A stretch of DNA of 64,000 bases. Source: Floccularia luteovirens (taxonomy: Eukaryota; Basidiomycota; Agaricomycetes; Agaricales; Squamanitaceae). Under the pieces are notes generated by a model that was not told the DNA's origin, ran no database searches, and saw nothing but the letters and a program-made list of their open reading frames with translations. The translations under genes were made by a program, and so were the position numbers. Position 1 is the first letter of the stretch. The number at the start of each line of letters is the position of its first letter. The DNA lies in contig VSJF01000004.1 in NCBI GenBank assembly GCA_009739215.1, forward strand, positions 2,294,001 through 2,358,000, read 5' to 3'. Positions 11,535 through 24,974 of this stretch are shown here, piece by piece.

Positions 11535-13284
11535 TCATGTGTGCGAATTATTGGACATGTGGTTCATTGATGGGTCGTAAACGTTGATACCTATTTCAGA
11601 GGTGTTTAGTTATGTAGAAACAAAGAACAAACCGCAACTGACCGTTTTGGATGGAAACATTTCTTGACGAAGGAGCGTCTAAAACACACGATTTAAGAAA
11701 AGCTGCCTCACAAAAAAAAGTAGAAAAACTACAGGTGACTTACTTTGATTTGAATTTTGAAGAGAATCCATGACTGGCTCGTCTACACCATCATGATCAT
11801 CAGGTTGTTGCCGAGAATTAGGGTTCTCAGAGCTATTCATATTCGCAAGGATAGCATTAGGGTCATTGCCACCTTGAGCGTGATACACGATCACACCCTG
11901 TGCAGGTGACATGGTTTCAGTAGCTGGTGTCCCTACTTTCCCTGGGGGTCTTCCTTCAACACGTCTGACAAATTCACCCCAACAAGCACGTTCATCACTT
12001 CCCAAGGCCTCGAATTGGTCTCTTAGAGATCGATGTGCTTTTCGCCAGACTGCACGATGCCGACATACTGTGCTCTTTACGTATCTGCTTCCGAAGACCC
12101 GTTCGAATGCGGTACGTTGTGTCATACTAGCGCCGGTAGGTGATTGAGCTATTAGTGCATCCATGGCATGAAATCCAGCGGAAAGTTCTGAGACGGTGTA
12201 GTCATTTGGCCATCTTTTGAGTGGGGGGTGAGGATGATAAGGTATGGGAAGTGGTTGAGATGTTGACGAGTTGCTATTATTATTATTAATTTCTTGAGCT
12301 TGAGAAAGCGAGGAGCTGGATGGAGCCGGGGGATAGAACATTGGTTGATAATAAGAATTTGTCGAATTAGAATTGATTGTTTGATTTGCGCTTTGCACAG
12401 AAGGTGTAGGTGAAACAGGCAGGGGATTTGTGTTGTCGTCAACTGGTGTTGCAACAACACTTTCTGAACCCGAGGGTTGTGGCATATAATAATTGTCCGG
12501 TATATGGACTTTGGAAACGTGCTCTGACTCTACTTGTTCTTGTTCTGAAGCACGACGTTTTTGACGGCTCGGCGTTTTATTTGTAGAAAGTGTATTGGCG
12601 GTGGAATTATCGGAGTTAGAGCCCACGCTGGGATTGGTGGTTGAAGAGGAAGATTCTCCAGTTTTCAACTGTGCGTCAACTTCTTCCCGCAAACTCGGGC
12701 AGACGTCTTCAGTTAAACCTTCTAAAAGACTTTTTCGAACCTTGTAAAGCAGTCGTTGTTGGGTCTTTACAAGTCTGACGGTGTTTATTATGTGTTGTTC
12801 CCATTTTCCCGACGACGGATTGAACGTATCGAGATAAGAAGAAGTAGTTAAACCAAGATCACATGTTAGAGATGGGAAATGTGAGAGCTGGAAACAAGGA
12901 TATGTAGGTAACAGCTGTTGCAGACGAATAGGTTCGGTATTTTCCTAAAGTGAACATGATCAGCTTGAGCTCGCATACGGGGATGGTGATATAGAATAGA
13001 ACATATGATTATGTAGGTCTTACCCTATACCAGATAATAATAGTCACAGATCTGTTGAATTCGTACATTTGCCTGACAATATCCTGATGAAGCGGATAAG
13101 CTGAATCAAAAGGTGATAAGCAGGAGCCAATAGCTAGTACCTGCTCAGGAGATGATATAGTTTGATGACTTGGATGTAGGCCATTACGGGTGGTAGACAC
13201 TGCCAAGGTTGTTGGACCCAAAGAGTTGATGTCATATGGATCCATTTGCTGGATCTGTTGTTGAGCATGCTCATTCATACTCAT
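11535..13284 (-). CDS. Unknown basidiomycete protein, candidate nuclear factor
   Basis: I do not recognise a named family. Four exons (13284-13024, 12944-11744, 11678-11643, 11590-11535) join in frame to 517 residues starting MSMNEHAQQQIQQMDP and ending with SMNHMSNNSHT. An N-terminal ordered part (residues about 50-180) includes VRQMYEFNRSVTIIIWYREN and RLLYKVRKSLLEG. A long Ser/Asn/Pro/Gln-rich linker contains a basic cluster, SRQKRRASE. A second ordered part includes KRWPNDYTVSELSAGFHAMD and GSRYVKSTVCRHRAVWRKAH, followed by an acidic/aromatic helix (ERACWGEFVRRVEG) and an RPPGK motif. Two helical, Arg-rich blocks with disordered linkers and a candidate nuclear localisation signal suggest a DNA- or chromatin-associated protein; this is inference. 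A second in-frame ATG at 13278 is an alternative start. Confidence 0.7.
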
Positions 13285-13520
13285 CCGCACGGACTTTTGC
13301 CTGCTCAACCAGGAGACGACGAGCGAGAACTGTGGAAAGCAGCATAGGCGATGAGGAAGAGGTGGAGATTGTACGTACAAACGGGCATAACGCACTCACT
13401 AAACTGAGGAGTACACTGGTCTCTGATCCTGAACGATGTACCTGGCTAAGGCAAAAGGGAAGGACCGTCGGTGGGACCCCTCTCATAAACATTCATCAAC
13501 AAGGACCTTCTATTATCTAA

Positions 13521-16500
13521 TCATCGGTCCTTTACTCTCACGTGCATATCTACCACCTCCTTTCGACACCACTCACCAACCTCCGATCCCATTGCTGCTC
13601 TCCACACAAGCAGCCGACTAGTCAGTAGTCCCCATGCATTACATCTTTCTTCAAGTGTCATCGCAGCTCTCCATAAATTCTCTACACTATTCCCCCAAAT
13701 AGATAATTCCCGGGTGTCTGCCTCTAGCCGCCTCAAGCATGTGATGCACCTATCGAGCAGGTCTGACAGACCCGACGCTGATTTACCCGGAAGCAAGCTC
13801 AACCGCAGAATGACTGGCACTGCCAACGGGAATTCCACTAATAATTCTATTACGATATGTTAGAGAGAAAGAAGAAATAAGAATGGTTCGCGTACGAGGG
13901 TTATTGTCATCAAGCAGTAACAAAAGACATCGGCAGATGGTTGAACGCCACTCTCCCGCTGTGGAAATTTCTATCTTTCCCGGATCAACAGTGATGAGGA
14001 TTGACTCCAGTATCCTGACCCATTCCATTGAATAACTCTTGGATCGAATCAATTGCATCTCGATCCAAGCTAACAGCCCATTCTTCAAGATCAAGGTTGT
14101 CACAGCAAGTTGTGAGTTGATAATCAATTTTGCAAGGACCTTAAGATATTGTTAAAATCCATCGACCCGGAAAGTGGCTGCAACGTACCTCAAGAATACC
14201 TCTCTGAAGAGTATGATCCTTGTCAGAGCTCTGAAACAAACTTGCAAGGAGCTCCCACGTATGCCTCCTTTTGAATATTCTCCAATCTTCTGTACTCATT
14301 AACCCATCCGATAAAAACCGAATGATCCAGCCCCGCTCTTTCTTCCAATCATCAGAATTACTGTACAACATCCCATACAGCATAGGAACGTCTGTAACGT
14401 CTAATTCAGGACGTTGAAGTAAGAACCTTGACGTCAAAGGATAGATAAAATTGGACGGGTAGAAGATGCCTCTCAAAGCATGGGCGAGTATGAGTGTAGT
14501 GAAGGATGGAAGCTGTTTAGGTGAATCGTCTGAAGGAGCAGGTAATGTATCCTTCAATATCTTCAAGATGTAAGAAACATTTTGCCTTTCATGGAAGTCT
14601 GCAGACTATTTTTGGATAAGTTCAATACTTGAAAAGCGTTCTGCACCAGAACTCACATCGAGCTGTTTCCAGAGTGCAGCAATTTGAGATAGAGCAACTT
14701 CTCGAACATCGCCATCGCCAGATGACAACGCCCGAATCAACAGACTGACAACATTTGTCCGGAAAAGTTCTACCCATGAAAAAGCAGTTGCGGGCGGGCA
14801 CTTGAAAAGCATCTGACCGAAGAGTAAAAGTACAAATACGGGATCATAAAGTAGTGTATCCTGAGACAGTGCTGGTTTGTTGTAGATCACCTGTCCTTGC
14901 AAGCGTCGCCATTTTGGAAAGTTGGATAACGTGCGGAGAACTAGGGTAGGATCAAGGCTATGTAAAGCTTCCAGATGTGTTGAGGATAATGCATTGTAGG
15001 ATGTGGACCAGCGACTTATAAGAGAAGATACTGATGTTTTTCGCTCCTTCTCAAACAGCTGGAATATCGATAAGATCTGCGTGTCTGAAGGAGCTAGCGT
15101 GCCATTGTAAACCTTGATGAGAGGTTCGATATGTGTGACTTGACATGTATTCGCTGGGTGGAGATTGAACAAAATATAGAGCAGATCTATGATTGCATCT
15201 AGTGTAGGAGATGCGCAATATTTGAAAAAATGGGAATGTTGTACAACACTTTGGAGGAGACGGTTGACAATGAAGTGGCTAAAAATCAGACCAAGTTAAT
15301 GTTTGTCCTTCGGTAGCACGATTTTGTAATTACCTTGAGTGAGGCTACTTTCAAACAGGCAGACAGTAGTTTGAGAGAGGCAATGTCTGACAAGCGATGT
15401 TGAATTACAACAGATGCGAGAGTTTCGACAAGATGTGCAGTGGCAACTGCAGTTTGTACAACTAGTGCTGCTGAAGACACAATGTTAGAACTCAGTTGCG
15501 CCTACGGATATGATCGATTCATGGAAACATACTCAATTTGCTCAATTATATTAGTAACATTCTTCGATTCATCTTCACCCCCACCTCCAAGATGTGGGAT
15601 AATCCACTGAATAGCCTTATCAGCAAGTGTAGTAACCAGAGGCTTGGCATCGAATGTAGTATGTCTATGCAGAAACTGTCCAGCGAGCAGAATCTCCACA
15701 GTGAAGACAGTTCGAGGTAGAGACTCCACCTTGGTTTGCAAGTTTTCATGGACTGTCACAGCGAGGTGGGAATCCAGTTTGGACAACAGAGTGACACATG
15801 ACAGAGCGGTCTTGCGCATTTCTGGTGTTTGGTTACCGTCCACCAGAACATCAATAACTTCTTGGACAATAAGAACCCCAAGTTGTTCGTGCCTCTGAGG
15901 CCAAGACTGCTATCGTTGCATCGTTTCCAGAAGAACAACAAAAAGAGGTGTCCAAAACGGCATCAAATATGCGAACAAGACTCTCACTTTGACTGCCGTG
16001 CACAATTTTCTGATAGTAGCCACGAGCTGAATCGTGAGGCAGGAAAAGGCCGACTATAGATGAGTCCACAGATAATATTGATCGTAGATTCGGAAAGGTT
16101 CTCTTGATGAAGAAGCTCCTCGAGGTTTAGATTTAGAGGGTGGGAAGCTTTAGAGAGGGCTTGGGCCCATCGGGTTTCTGCGCGTTTAACCACAGACACG
16201 ATATCCATAGTCTCCAGTGCGCTTGTGTCTACTTTTGAAAGTCGACCATCAGTAACAGCTAGGTAGAGACATATCGATAGCTTTGGATAGTAAGTCCTCC
16301 AAGATCGCAGAACCAGGTAACAAGGAGCGTAAAGGAAGTAATTGAGAGAGTCTCGTATTGAGGGACGACTCAAAAGAAGGAGATTCGAATGTGGACGAAG
16401 CTGCGATTGTGGACAGTACGACTGTGGCTAGCTCAAGGAGGAATCGGTTGTGAAGGTTTGTCTGTTGGGCTTTCGAAGTGACCTCATCTAGAAGCGTGAA

Positions 16501-19500
16501 GAGATCTGAGGGATGGAGGTACTTAATCCATATAGCCCCTTGAAGCTACCAGAAATCCCTTTGTAATCAGCAAAGGTATGAAGAAGAAAAAGAAAGAAAG
16601 AAAACCTCAGTACTAGCAAAGTTCGATCGTAAACCAATTTTTAGAAGATTGAGCCAGTGAATACTTATTTCGGAAGCCAGTTTCCTATCACTCGCTTTGA
16701 TTGGATCAAGGCAAGTATCGATTAATACCACAAATCCTGCAAACCATGGTAAGAAACGGGATAATTGAAGGAATGAATGAAGAAATTTCGGACCTCTTGA
16801 TATGACCTCATCGACACTTTCAGACATCATGGCGTCTTTTAACTTCCCCGGATGTACCAAGATATCTTCTTTCAGAATTTCAAGATCCCCAAGCGATAGC
16901 GAATTTGACGAAATCGCGGATTTCATGATAGATGCAAGTAGTAAGATGTGACCTTCTTGCACTAATCTGTTTTTTTCATCTTGGCTTGAGCCGGATATGT
17001 TATGGGTGATGAGGCGAACGGCACGTCTGAGATTTGTTATCGGTAGCACGTCGTTCGCGGCGGTAAATAAGCAAGACTGTAAGAGCTTCACGAGAAGATA
17101 GAGAGAGGATTTGGTCTTCTCCCATGTGCAGGTACAGATAGGCAAATTCAAACCTATGTATGAAGATAGTTTCAGTTCTATTGGAATAAAAGTTTGGATG
17201 AGCTTAGACAACGGACTCAGAAAGAAGGTGGGGTGCCACATCCAGTGCCCCCCAAAGTGTGGAGTTTAATGGATCCATATTCTCCACCACATCTCGCAGT
17301 GCGGTTGGAATGGAGATGTTTCATGATGGCTATGACGCGCTCCAATTCTGCGGGTCCTAGAGACCGTTCTTCAATTCTCATCCAATCAACAACCTGATGT
17401 GCAATGGACATTGAACTACTTTTCGATTCGGCTGTTTATTGGACACTGAGGATTTTATCCCATATAAAAAAAGCAGAAATAACTGACGGACAGCATCGAA
17501 CTCAGGTTTCATCAGGAACTCCCTGATCTCATTCATAGAATTCCCGGAGATTCTAGATTTCTTTTTGACAAAGGGTGGGAGACTGTGTCTCATCATACCA
17601 ACCTCACGGAGGATTGCACCCTTAACCATTGGATACCTAGCAGAGAGGCTATCGATAGAAAAGATTTCGGCCAATTTCTCGACGATGTTTCGTAGGATTT
17701 GTAAGTCCTGGACCTTGCTAGTTAGCCTGAATAGGAGTTTACGAATAAAAGACGCTAAAGCCAGAGTTTCAGAGGGTGTCAACAACTTGTTTCCCACTTT
17801 GGCTTCTAGTTGCTCTAGGATGGTCATAAAGAGAGGGCTAGGATAAGTTTCTAGCCTTCCTGTGAAACCAGCCTCTGTCACCAGATTTATCGTTTCTTGC
17901 AAGGCTTCGACATATTTGTAGGGTGTCTTGAGGCACCTCTGTACACATTCATCCAGAAAACCAATAACACTGTCTGCTTCAGTACTAAGTATAACACCAT
18001 CTGGGGTTTTAACAATATGACCCCTTTGTGTCCTAGGTAGACAGGCTAGCCATAGGGAAGGTTCATCTTCGTCTTCTTGAAACATGACGCTTCGTGCTAG
18101 AACGTGTTGAAGGAGGGAGCCAAATGCAACGCGTGTAGCAGACATTTCGGTTGTAGTGTATCTTTTGAGTAGGATAAAGAGATAACTATGTGACGAAGAT
18201 CCTGATATGTGATACGTGATGTATTATGTATTATTTTATTGTGGAAGACAAAAGAAATGCCTACCTGCCTTGCCACTCCACATGAAATTTTGGTTCCCTT
18301 CGAGGAGTTTTATTACGTGGAGCTCTCTGATCCGGTTGAAGCTCGACATAGATCTTAAAGTATCGTCATTGACAAAGTCATCAGTATCATGTTCCTGATC
18401 CTTGGGCGTCGCATTCATACAAAAGCTTTCCAACATCAAATCGAGCTTCAGCAACCACAGATGGTAGACAGCGTTGGTACATCAATAAAAGTCTTTGAGC
18501 ACTTTCTGATAGTAGGGTAGCCTGGAGAGGATTTATTGACCCGGATGGTGCATCTTTCGAAGTGGCGGGTCCGATCTTTAGCTGGGAAAAAGCTACGATC
18601 ACCTGGAAATCGGGTATACGTTTCCGTATCTCCCTTTCGAGTTCATGGTGTCGTCTCAACCATTGACCGTCATCTTCGTTCTCTTCTAAAGTAGTTTCAA
18701 CCAAACGAAACGCCTTTATTACAGATTCGTATTTGGCAAGACATTTCACGAGAGCTATAGCGGAACAGTGTTGAACGAGAGCAGATGTTGACTGTAACCC
18801 TTTTGAGAAGTGATTTTTGGTGTTTACAGAGGGTAGGATGTTCTCGATTATGGTAGAAAGCGGCGGAGGTGTAGGTTGGTATAAAACGGAAGTCGGGAGG
18901 AGGAAAGAGTATTCGGGTACGGGAAGGGAGATGATAGAGCCAAAAAATGAGATATTTGTAATCCATTTAGAAGATAAACGGGGTTCTAGTGTTAATGCTG
19001 CACCAGACCAGTATCTGTGAATAAACGACTTCTGAATACTCTTATGTTCAATTTGCAAAGAAGAATAAGCACTAACCCAGCTACGAGCTCGGGACACGCT
19101 GACATCACTCTCAAAGCAAGTTCCTGTTGCCGCGAGTCTTCATTGACTTTGAGGGTTTTGAGGATGTTAGATAAGATTCTGTTGTGTATTCGACTACCCC
19201 CCTTAGAGCCATGTACCTCCTCATCCCCACCTTTGTCCGTTATCGATAGCTCTGAATCTGATTCACGAGGATACCATCCATGATCCTTGAAACAAATGCC
19301 AAACCCAGGTCGGGTGCAAATTGCCAGTAGAAAATGATGAACGAGGTCTGCAGGAATGTGCTGTTGATCGTCATCCTCGGGTGTTGCGCGATCATAGAGT
19401 TTTAGTAGCTGGAACAGGAGGGTAAAGTGAGCATTATTGGATATGTCAAATATGCAACATACATGTCCTATTGTAGCTTCATTGAAAAATGGGATTTTAA

Positions 19501-20493
19501 GCGTCCGTCTAACTTTAGGATCTGACCATAACCCAGCCCAACATACTTCAAGCACTTTATGTAAAAGATTGTAGGGGTCTTGGTCTAAACCTTTGAAAAT
19601 GGATAAAAAGACGTCACGATGCTGTTCTAAAAATGTTGTTTTCACTTGTGTTGTGCTGCTGGTGTCGATAAATGATAAAATGAACAAGATGTAAAGGGTC
19701 CGGATGTCTTTTCTTGGTGAGATAATGGAAATGTGTCAAGACATAGTTGACTGACCTGGTTTGGCTAAGATATCCGACTTCTCGTCGTTCTTGTTGGTTT
19801 TACGGCGCAGCTTTAATAATTTTGGAAGTGACTATAGATAATATTTTAATAGACAATATCAAAGGTATAAAAAAAAAGCACACCTTTATCTCCCATGCGA
19901 AATTTTCTAGTAGATTTCTTTTCTCTTTCCCTCCAGAATAAGCCGAGAGAGTATTGAAGAGTTTCATTGTAACAATTATAAGTCCATTGTCTGAACCGCC
20001 TATATATGAATGCAGGCGCCGCATATTTATTGGATTTAGTAGAGTTCTGATTATAGGTTGACCGAGTACTTGATTCGTATAATGAGACGTCAGTAGCGTC
20101 AGAATTGATGAAAATAAAGAGATTGTAACCACAAGCAGCGATGACTTGATTGGCCCTCAGTTCACAATGTTTTATGATATTAAAACGCAACGTGCCTGGT
20201 TGGTACCATTCTGCCAGATAGAAAACAGTTCAGTTGCTCCAGAGTCGTGTCCTAACCAGTCCTTGACGAGAATAAGACGTTCATCTTGGGGTGAAATATG
20301 TGTATCATTTGATTTAACAGTAAGGTGGTTTCTTAGAGCCGATAAACCTAGTAAGTAGTAAGAACAGTATCTTGTTTTATGGTGTTATGGATGGCTAACC
20401 CTCAAGTAAGCTCTGAGAATTTTGTCTGTGCAAAACAGATTGTATATCGTTCAGATTGGAGAATCTCGTGGCCCGTTTTGTTGCTGCCATCAT
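13521..20493 (-). CDS. URB1: URB1/NPA1, nucleolar pre-60S ribosome assembly factor
   Basis: Very large, multi-exon gene of roughly 1,900-2,000 codons. The start MMAATKRATRFSNLNDIQSV at 20493 joins through a short intron to LSALRNHLTV, then ISPQDERLILVKDWLGHDSG and LLTSHYTNQVLGQPIIRTLL. This is the conserved Npa1 N-terminal domain that in yeast binds early pre-60S particles. Further on, RYWSGAALTLEPRLSSKWIT and FFGSIISLPVP are family signatures. The C-terminal NopRA1 domain shows TDVPMLYGMLYSNSDDWKKE followed by RGWIIRFLSDGL, near 14.3-14.4 kb, and the protein ends ...DMHVRVKDR. In yeast Urb1/Npa1 is essential for early 60S assembly and works with Dbp6, Nop8, Urb2 and Rsa3. It is divergent from the SAMHD1-type gene across 431 bp. 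I did not verify every one of its many splice sites. Confidence 0.88.
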
Positions 20494-20924
20494 GCTGCGT
20501 CCTAACTTACAATCTGGCAAGTACACTGCCAATCTTTTTTTTTGTGCCTATAAAGTTACGTAACACCATATTTGGTCACGGGAACGAGCCTATGAGTCTA
20601 AATGGTCATGCACATGACTCATATGTTCCGTGTACGTAGTCTAAGTCTATTCCACAAAACAACGAGCATATTTGCTTTCTTTCGTTCTTTATTTTCACCT
20701 ATCATACCCAGGGGTTCTACCTCAATATCAACTTCATAATTCGGAATTATCGTCGCTAGTGTCTTTAAGACCATACTTCGTTATAATCACATCTCATAAT
20801 ATCTGGTAAGCAATCATGAAATCTGGCGTGGAATTGATGATTGACGACACGAGGAAGCAACGTTCTGGCCTGCTGAATAAATAACCCCAAACCATACCTT
20901 GCATTAACTTCATTAGTCATTAAT
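20494..20924. promoter_or_regulatory. Shared divergent promoter of URB1 and the SAMHD1-type gene
   Basis: 431 bp separate the two start codons on opposite strands, so both promoters must be here. A (T)10 tract (about 20533-20542) and AT-rich patches are present, but no clear TATA box is placed for either gene, as expected for housekeeping genes. Confidence 0.5.
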
Positions 20925-23095
20925 ATGGCGCTCTCTACCTCTGAAGATGGACAAACCACTGAACCACCGACCTTACTGACCCGTTACTTGAAGGATCCAA
21001 TCCATGATTACAGTAGGCATATACATACATATATGTGTTTAATACCTCACGAAATGTACTGCAGTTCCCATTAGTCCTCTTCTTTCTAAGATTATTGATA
21101 CGTGTGTCCTTTCAGCCCACCGTTTAATGATCTTAGCTAACAAGTATTGGTCTCTAGGAGGCAATTTCAGCGATTACGCGATGTTAAACAGTTGGGTACT
21201 TCATCGTTCGTGTGGCCAGGTGCTTCTCATAGCAGGTTCGAGCATTCGCTCGGTATGTCACCCAGGTTCATGGATCCAAGATAACTTCACTAATGCCTTT
21301 CACAGGAGTGGCGTTTTTAGCTCGTTTGATGGCGGAACACCTGCAGAAGCTACAACCTGAGCTAGGAATTACTGATAGGGATGTTGACTGTGTTGAGATC
21401 GCGGGACTATGCCATGATATTGGACATGGACCTTGGAGCCATGTCTGGGATGGCATGTTCATACCAGCAGCTTTGTGAGTCTTGTTACTTTTTGAGATCG
21501 AGCCTATTTGACTGTGGACCAGAAAGGGTAGAAAATGGAAGCATGAGGACGGCTCAGAGATGATGTTCGATTTCCTCGTTCAGGAAAATGATGTGCCTCT
21601 ACCTCTAAAAGACATCGCATTCGTCAAGGCACTGATTGCAGGTGATCCGAGCAAGTGCAGGTAAACTCAACAAAGTAATATTGCTGCTATGGATCTTACG
21701 ATCTTTGCAGTAAAGATGAGAAGCCATTCTTATTTGACATAGTCGCCAACAAGCGGAATGGTCTAGACGTTGACAAGTACAGCGTATATATTTACTGCTG
21801 TTACTCAAACTCAACCAGTATCACAGGTTTGATTATATCCACCGTGATTCGCATATGATTGGGGATCCAATCCATCTCTCGCTTCCACGGTGCGCATATA
21901 TCCATTTTTTCGATCCACTAATGTAACCAATACACTGTCTAGTATAATTAATTCCGCTCGTGTGCTCGACAATCAGATCTGTTACGATATCAAAGATGCG
22001 AACCAGATCTATGAGATCTGCGCAACGCGCTTCAAATTGCACAAGTTGATCTATAATCATAAAGCCGGTATGATGTGCATCTTCCGGAGAATAACCAATT
22101 GACGCTGAGATCGACTTCCTCAATTATACAGCGAAGGCCATCGAATATATGATAATTGATGGACTCATGGCGGCTGATCCATTTATGAAGATCGCTGAGC
22201 GTGTCTTTGAGCCGGAAAGATTCCTTTATCTCACAGATACGATAATGCCACAAATTGAGGCATCCGTAGAACCTGTGTGTTTTTCTGTCGACCTTTGTTA
22301 ACCTGTAAATAATTGATACGATACTGTCAGGAATTGGCTGGGGCACGAGAAATCTTCACCCATTTGCGCAAGCGTGAGCTTTACAAATGTGTTGATTTCA
22401 AGGTCATCGATTGGCCTATGCGCGACTACTTTCGCAGGTCCATAACCCCGGAAGAGATAGTGGAGGCAGCCAAAACCTTACACTCCCCAACAAAGAGTCT
22501 CTCGGAGTTGGCAATAGAGGATGTAATTGTCGACTTTTCGACAATGCATTACGGTATGCGCGAGAAAAATCCCATGGATTTTGTCCAGTTCTATTCGAAG
22601 CGCAATCCAAATAGTGCGGATCATCCCATTTACTTTCACCAGCTTATTACTCATTTCTTCTTTACTTTTTTAGTGAGCTCTAAAGCAGAACGTGGTGTAT
22701 ACTCCAACCTGATGCCACAATACTTCTCTGAGGACCTACTCCGTGTTTATACTAAAAAACCACAATTCTTTGGGCTAGTACAAGCAGGCTATCGAGCGGT
22801 GTTGGAACGTCTAGAAAGGTCATCCTCTCCCGATCCATTGTTCATGCTTGGTACAGGACCGAGGACTTTGACTCCTCCAGCTACAGAAGCACCGTCTACC
22901 CCTCGCACCCTCTCCCGTGCGGTGAGTTTCAGTGCGGGAGGGGGCGCTACGCCGTTCTCTAACAATAGCTTCACAACGGTGTCCCTTACCTATGCCCCAA
23001 CCTCTCCGACTAACAAGTCAAAGAAACCCCGCAGCACCAAAAGGGGCAGAGAAGATACGAATGATGTGCTTACACCTCGTAAACGGAGAGGCTAA
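20925..23095 (+). CDS. SAMHD1-family HD-domain dNTP triphosphohydrolase
   Basis: It is predicted to hydrolyse dNTPs to deoxynucleosides and triphosphate. The spliced product reads ...[20 protein letters not shown], then [25 protein letters not shown] (first metal/catalytic His), [15 protein letters not shown] (the HD pair), and later [15 protein letters not shown] (the fourth Asp ligand). The catalytic H..HD..D set is therefore complete. [14 protein letters not shown] and [19 protein letters not shown] match SAMHD1 landmarks. There is no N-terminal SAM domain; the protein starts [21 protein letters not shown], as in other fungal homologues. The tail after about 22.8 kb is Ser/Thr/Pro-rich and ends in basic clusters ([19 protein letters not shown]), a probable nuclear signal. 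One frame-preserving segment (22613-22676) has GTGCGG...TTTTTTTAG ends and is probably an intron. Confidence 0.88.
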
Positions 23096-23277
23096 TGCCC
23101 AAAATATATCCTTATATCCACCAGCGCAGAATTGACCAGCTCTGTCGATATACATATATCAGCCATCGCTTATTAATCATGGATAGCATTGTTAATTGGC
23201 GAGTTAGATACAATAGTTCTGATAATTACTAGCTGAGAGTGCTCAGTCTTTACATAAAGTAGTTGATTGATAAATTT

Positions 23278-24743
23278 TCACATAAAACTGTGTAATATTT
23301 TACATTTTGGAAGATGGAGGTTGTTCGGAAGATGTTGATAGAACTTGGTATATGGTGGATGCGAGCAGGTCTGGAACAATTTGGGGAACCTAAGGTATCC
23401 TGCATTATGTACTGGCACTGCAAAGGAATAAATTCAGGAATACCAGATGTCCCACATTTTTGATTTACTGTGACCGAGGCATACTTACGCCCTGATTGAG
23501 GGTCGAGCATGACCCGATGGACTTCATTAGGTCTAGAAGGGAAGGGATATCAGCCAAACTCCATGTATATGTTACCACCTAACAGGGTTAGCAAACTTAC
23601 ATATAATCATGAATAGAACCAAGTATGAGATGTACAGGGATAATGTTCGATAACCTCGTTAGCTCTGCAACGGGAGCTATCGAGCCTTCCCTATCCATAT
23701 ACATAACCTAAATAGTATTCAGACATCATACGCAATATCCAGTTAAGGAAAAGGGTCTTACAGTTTCCTGTTGACGCGTGCAAGCTAATGTTACATTTGG
23801 ATGAGATCCTGCGGTTTTCACGATAGCATACGTCTGCACACAATGGGATGGAAAGCATTAAGATATGAAAGAGACTAATCCCAGGGGATGAAACCAACCG
23901 CAAATAGGTTTAGCACTCGAGGATCCCATTTACTTGTCAGTTCTCGTTTTTGCAAGTATCTCAGCGCAGCTTCTCTGTCAGGCCACGTATCATTTCGTCT
24001 TTGAGCCCCTTGGACAAGTCTATCTCGTAATTTGTTTAACACGTGGGGACCACAAGGACTCATCATAGGTTCTACGATAACCAGTGATGTGAATTTTAGA
24101 ACTGGCTCTAATCCTTGTAACAGGAGCCTAATAGTTCATGTTCATCTTTGACCAATCTAGACACGCCTCTAAATTGAACTCACATGGCATTGCCTCCAAG
24201 AGAATGCCCAATACCCACCAGCCGTCGTCGCTGAAAGTCGACTTGAGCTCCGTGTTGTTTCCCAGCTGTGAGGAAATGATGCACAGCCTCGGCATATTTC
24301 TGGCAAGAAACTGTCGTACTCGCGTCAACTCTAAAGCATAGGAAATAACGCGGCTATATTCGACAGCCAAAAATGAAGCGAAATTCCTCCTACTGACAAT
24401 CTGCAAACTTTGGAAGCTTGAGTATCTGTTCATTCAACAACGCTGACTCTCCATGATTTGGACAATCGATAGCCCATGCTTCTCGTAGCTTGAAATGATT
24501 GCCTTCTCTCTGTGATGTGACTGCTAGTTGAAAGAGCCGTTCGATAGTAGGTTCCCAAGTTTCCTTGTGAAAGCTGGTAGAATGGAGAATGATAAGAGTC
24601 AAGGCGTGTGTATCATCGATGTGCCTTTCAAACTCCGGTAGCCAATATCTTTTCGCGACGATGAAGAACGGGTAAGTAGGCGTTGGAGAGTACCTTATAG
24701 TTTGTTGGAGCATTTCTTCACATGTAAAAGCCTGAAATTGCAA
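23278..24743 (-). CDS. Alpha/beta-hydrolase fold protein
   Basis: The N-terminus MQFQAFTCEEMLQQTIRYSP leads to strand/loop motifs typical of fungal alpha/beta hydrolases. LTLIILHSTSFHKETWEP is the oxyanion region. DCPNHGES corresponds to the conserved D..NHG.S loop. RLVGIGHSLGGNAM carries the GHSLG nucleophile elbow with the catalytic Ser. It resembles the LPX1-like serine hydrolases widespread in basidiomycetes. Downstream exons give a C-terminal half ending ...GSIHDY, EVHRVMLDPQSG, and after an 80-nt intron with GTAAGT donor, PVHNAGYLRFPKLF to a stop at 23278. Where relatives have G-x-G-H-L near the end (catalytic His), I read N-A-G-Y-L, so the His may be missing or the last intron misread. 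Substrate unknown. Confidence 0.72.
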
Positions 24744-24974
24744 CGTGAACCTGAAAAGTTTAAATTATCCAGCAAGGAACCCTGGCCCTTCGAAGATTGC
24801 CGAAAATAGACTTGGAACGGATACATAGAACATTTATAATAATAATCTTCTTTTGTTTTCATGTCAAAAGTACAAGGCCGTCATATAATCATTCAACTCA
24901 TAAAATACAAACAGGTGTGTAAACTACATAGTTTGTATACCCTCCATTTACAGGACATGCATTTTTATCATCCT

